DNA of 64,000 nucleotides from contig JAKJHU010000026.1 of the NCBI GenBank assembly GCA_022316685.1, positions 2,666,501-2,730,500 on the forward strand. Reading direction: 5' to 3'. The position numbers and the translations under genes were made by a program. The first letter of the stretch is position 1. Each line of letters opens with the position of its first letter. The stretch is from Progne subis subis. Lineage: Eukaryota; Chordata; Aves; Passeriformes; Hirundinidae. Below the pieces are notes generated by a model. It searched no databases, was not told the DNA's origin, and was given only the letters and a program-made list of their open reading frames with translations. Positions 61,948-64,000 of the stretch are shown here, piece by piece.

Positions 61948-61986
61948 AATAAATGTATGAAAAAAAAAAAAAAAAAAAAAAAAAAA
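61948..61986 (+). repeat. AATAAA followed by 27-nt poly-A
   Basis: AATAAA at 61948-61953 lies only 6 nt before the A run at 61960-61986. The spacing is shorter than usual for a polyadenylated transcript, so a retrocopy tail is possible but weak. Confidence 0.45.
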
Positions 61987-63900
61987 GTATTTTTAGCAGA
62001 ATTGTTTAGGAATTCCTATGAACCCGGTCTGTAAAGAAAAAACAAAAACAAATGCTAATATTTTCTATATGAAGCCACCAAATAAGCTATTTTTTGTCCA
62101 AATATCTTAGAAGCAGGTGAAATTCAACACATTATTATTTTTTTTAAAATAAGAATTTAAGTGTTCTAAAATAAACAATTTTAATTTTTTTCTTAAAATT
62201 TAGTTTCCATAAACATAAACATAAATGTTATAAAAATGTTAAAAAATTAAGATTTTTTTTTGTGTAAAAATTCAACTGAAGTGAATTAACCCTTAAAAGG
62301 TCTTTAGATTCAGATTCCACTTCTTTCTCAGCTGTCACAAGACTTAGAAAATTAGCTGTTTAGTGCTATAAAATATGATAATCGTCTTACTGCATCTGAC
62401 CATGCATAGCAGGACCTTCCACAGGAGGCACAAATTCTACCAAAGGTAAGCAACAAGCAAAGAACTTCACCAATAAACCCTGCCTTACTGCATAATTACT
62501 CAGAACTTTTTTATCATGAAACTACTGTCATTTTTACTGAAATGGAAGAACTGAGGAAAGAGTGTTAGCTATGATTTTTTCAGCCAGAGCTAAAAATAAC
62601 CCGTAGTAGAACTCACAGAAGTAATTTTAATGAAATTATGCCTCTGTAAGGTAAAAAAAAAATCCTGTTTTCTGCTTTTCAAATGGTGATGAACATCATG
62701 TTCTCTTTGCAACTGAATTATGTTCAGATAGCAGCAGATGAACAGGTGTCATGTTGCAGTTTCTGGAATTTCCGTATGGAATTTCCTTGAACTAAAGCAT
62801 AATCCTTGGTCCCATCTGAATATCCAGAGAATTCAAAATTTATGGTACCATGGTTATAACAATTTGTTTAAATTTTGTCAGTTTGTTTAAAATCTGATAA
62901 AAACCATTTATATACAAAAAAGCTTGAGTTAAATTGAATATTATGAAACAAAGAACAACATCATGGCCTACCAGTAGCTACTGGTTGACCACAATGATCT
63001 TAGAAACAAATTATCTGTGAACTGACCATTTTACCTGCAAGGCAAATGAGAGGTTTGTTTGTTGCTTTTCTGTTTGCATAATTTTTATTGGGTTTTTTTT
63101 AGTTTATTTTGATGTGTTGATTTGTTTGGTTGAGTTTTGTTTGTTTGTTTGTTTGTTTTCAATTTTGGATTTAAACTTATGACTTCTGAGAATAATTGTT
63201 GAGGAATACTTAATCCACAATAAACAAGTCTTAAGACTTGAGTGGAGTCTGCTAGTTAGCATATAGATCAATGGACCTCATTGTTGTGTCTTCTTCTCAG
63301 CGTTCTATGTCTTTATGTTGTGTAGGTAGAGGCACAAACATGCACACATAGGCACAGATATACATTTATATGTAAGTACATTTGCACCTGCTTTCTTTTG
63401 GTTTTCTTGACGTGTTGCATATTTTTCAAATAGCTATAATCACACTTTTAAACAGTTTTCTTCGAAACCGATTTTAGTATTTTCTTCTTTTTGAACTTTT
63501 TCTTTAATAATGCACAGGACATAAAGTCTCTTGAAAGAAGTTGGATGGACAGGAGCAGAAAATGCAAATTTTTCATACACCAGTGTTTTGACAAATAGCA
63601 TCATATACATAATCCCAGTTTCTCTGCCAGCCAAACCACAATGACAACTGTAAATGTTTAAGTACAGGAGAACAAACAACCTTTCAAACAAAGACAAATA
63701 TTTTAAAATTAAATAAGCTTTTATTAGAAAAAGACATATGATCTTATACAAGCACATGCAGTATTCTCAGAGAAACACAAGCTGAATACTAGAGAAGCTG
63801 AACGAAGACTGCTAGATTATCTTCTTATGCTCTGTTAGCTATTCTAGCAAAGTTGTGAGTACTAGAGGATGGCCATAGATTCAAAATATGCAATTTTGTA

Positions 63901-64000
63901 TTCAATATATTTTCTATGTTTTTGATTTGCAAATAAACGTTTACAGTTTCTGATTATGGTTCAATATATTTTCTATGTTTTTGATTTGCAAATAAACTTT
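63901..64000. repeat. 59-bp tandem repeat, runs off window
   Basis: TTCAATATATTTTCTATGTT starts at 63901 and again at 63960. The two copies are identical over the first 38 bp (through CAAATAAAC) before the window ends. The period is 59 bp. The array may continue to the right. Confidence 0.93.

Larger units (their letters stand above)
58254..63900. other. Non-coding DNA, no gene recognised
   Basis: AT-rich DNA, most extreme at about 62130-62280, with the homopolymers listed and a GTTT stretch at 63120-63159. Open frames reach 105 codons (63440-63757, minus) without recognisable domains. Confidence 0.55.

Noticed and set aside
1..64000. CRISPR arrays, tRNA or rRNA genes, operons
   Set aside because: No spaced direct repeats, no tRNA B-box with cloverleaf, no rRNA text and no prokaryotic gene density. 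The window is vertebrate genomic DNA.

Overview
This window looks like non-coding DNA from a bird nuclear genome. The evidence is four CR1 LINE fragments, two of which encode recognisable CR1 reverse-transcriptase motifs, and several avian-type endogenous retrovirus LTRs. One LTR family begins or ends TGTTGTGG and another ends in CCATCACA. The background is AT-rich with many microsatellites and homopolymers. The LTR families suggest Neoaves, probably a songbird, but that is inference from memory of the repeat families. There are no prokaryotic signatures: no operons, no dense long ORFs, no ribosome-binding sites.

I could not support any protein-coding gene. The longest open frames fall in a GAAA microsatellite, in LTRs, antisense to a CR1, or in unremarkable AT-rich DNA. 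The window is best read as intergenic or deep intronic sequence. A single 30-nt splice-bounded segment (48593-48622) and a CpG-rich patch with an RFX/CCAAT-like pair (about 23760-24242) are the best hints of transcription, and neither is proven.

Layout: 1-584 is the right-hand part of an LTR cut by the window edge. 585-15892 is mostly unique AT-rich DNA with simple repeats, a possible retrocopy 3' end near 6369-6413 and two stretches that look like conserved non-coding elements. A decayed antisense CR1 lies at 15893-16190, followed by a (CAA)n tract and a 370-bp GA/GAAA tract (16829-17199). 17200-25328 is unique and includes the CpG-rich patch. 25329-32153 is a mobile-element cluster: antisense CR1, solo LTR with ATAAA duplications, sense CR1 with an internal deletion, ERVL-type LTR, and a long LTR of a further family. 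32154-64000 is again mostly unique DNA, interrupted by a solo ERVL-type LTR with ACATC duplications (41440-41983), two short CR1 tails, an LTR fragment (58095-58253) and a 59-bp tandem repeat that runs off the right edge.

No new biological system stands out. The most informative observations are the LTR insertions with readable target-site duplications, the two CR1 copies with different internal deletions, the candidate promoter and bZIP/RFX-type regulatory motifs, the micro-exon candidate, and the unusual density of long homopolymers and AAC/AAAC tracts.
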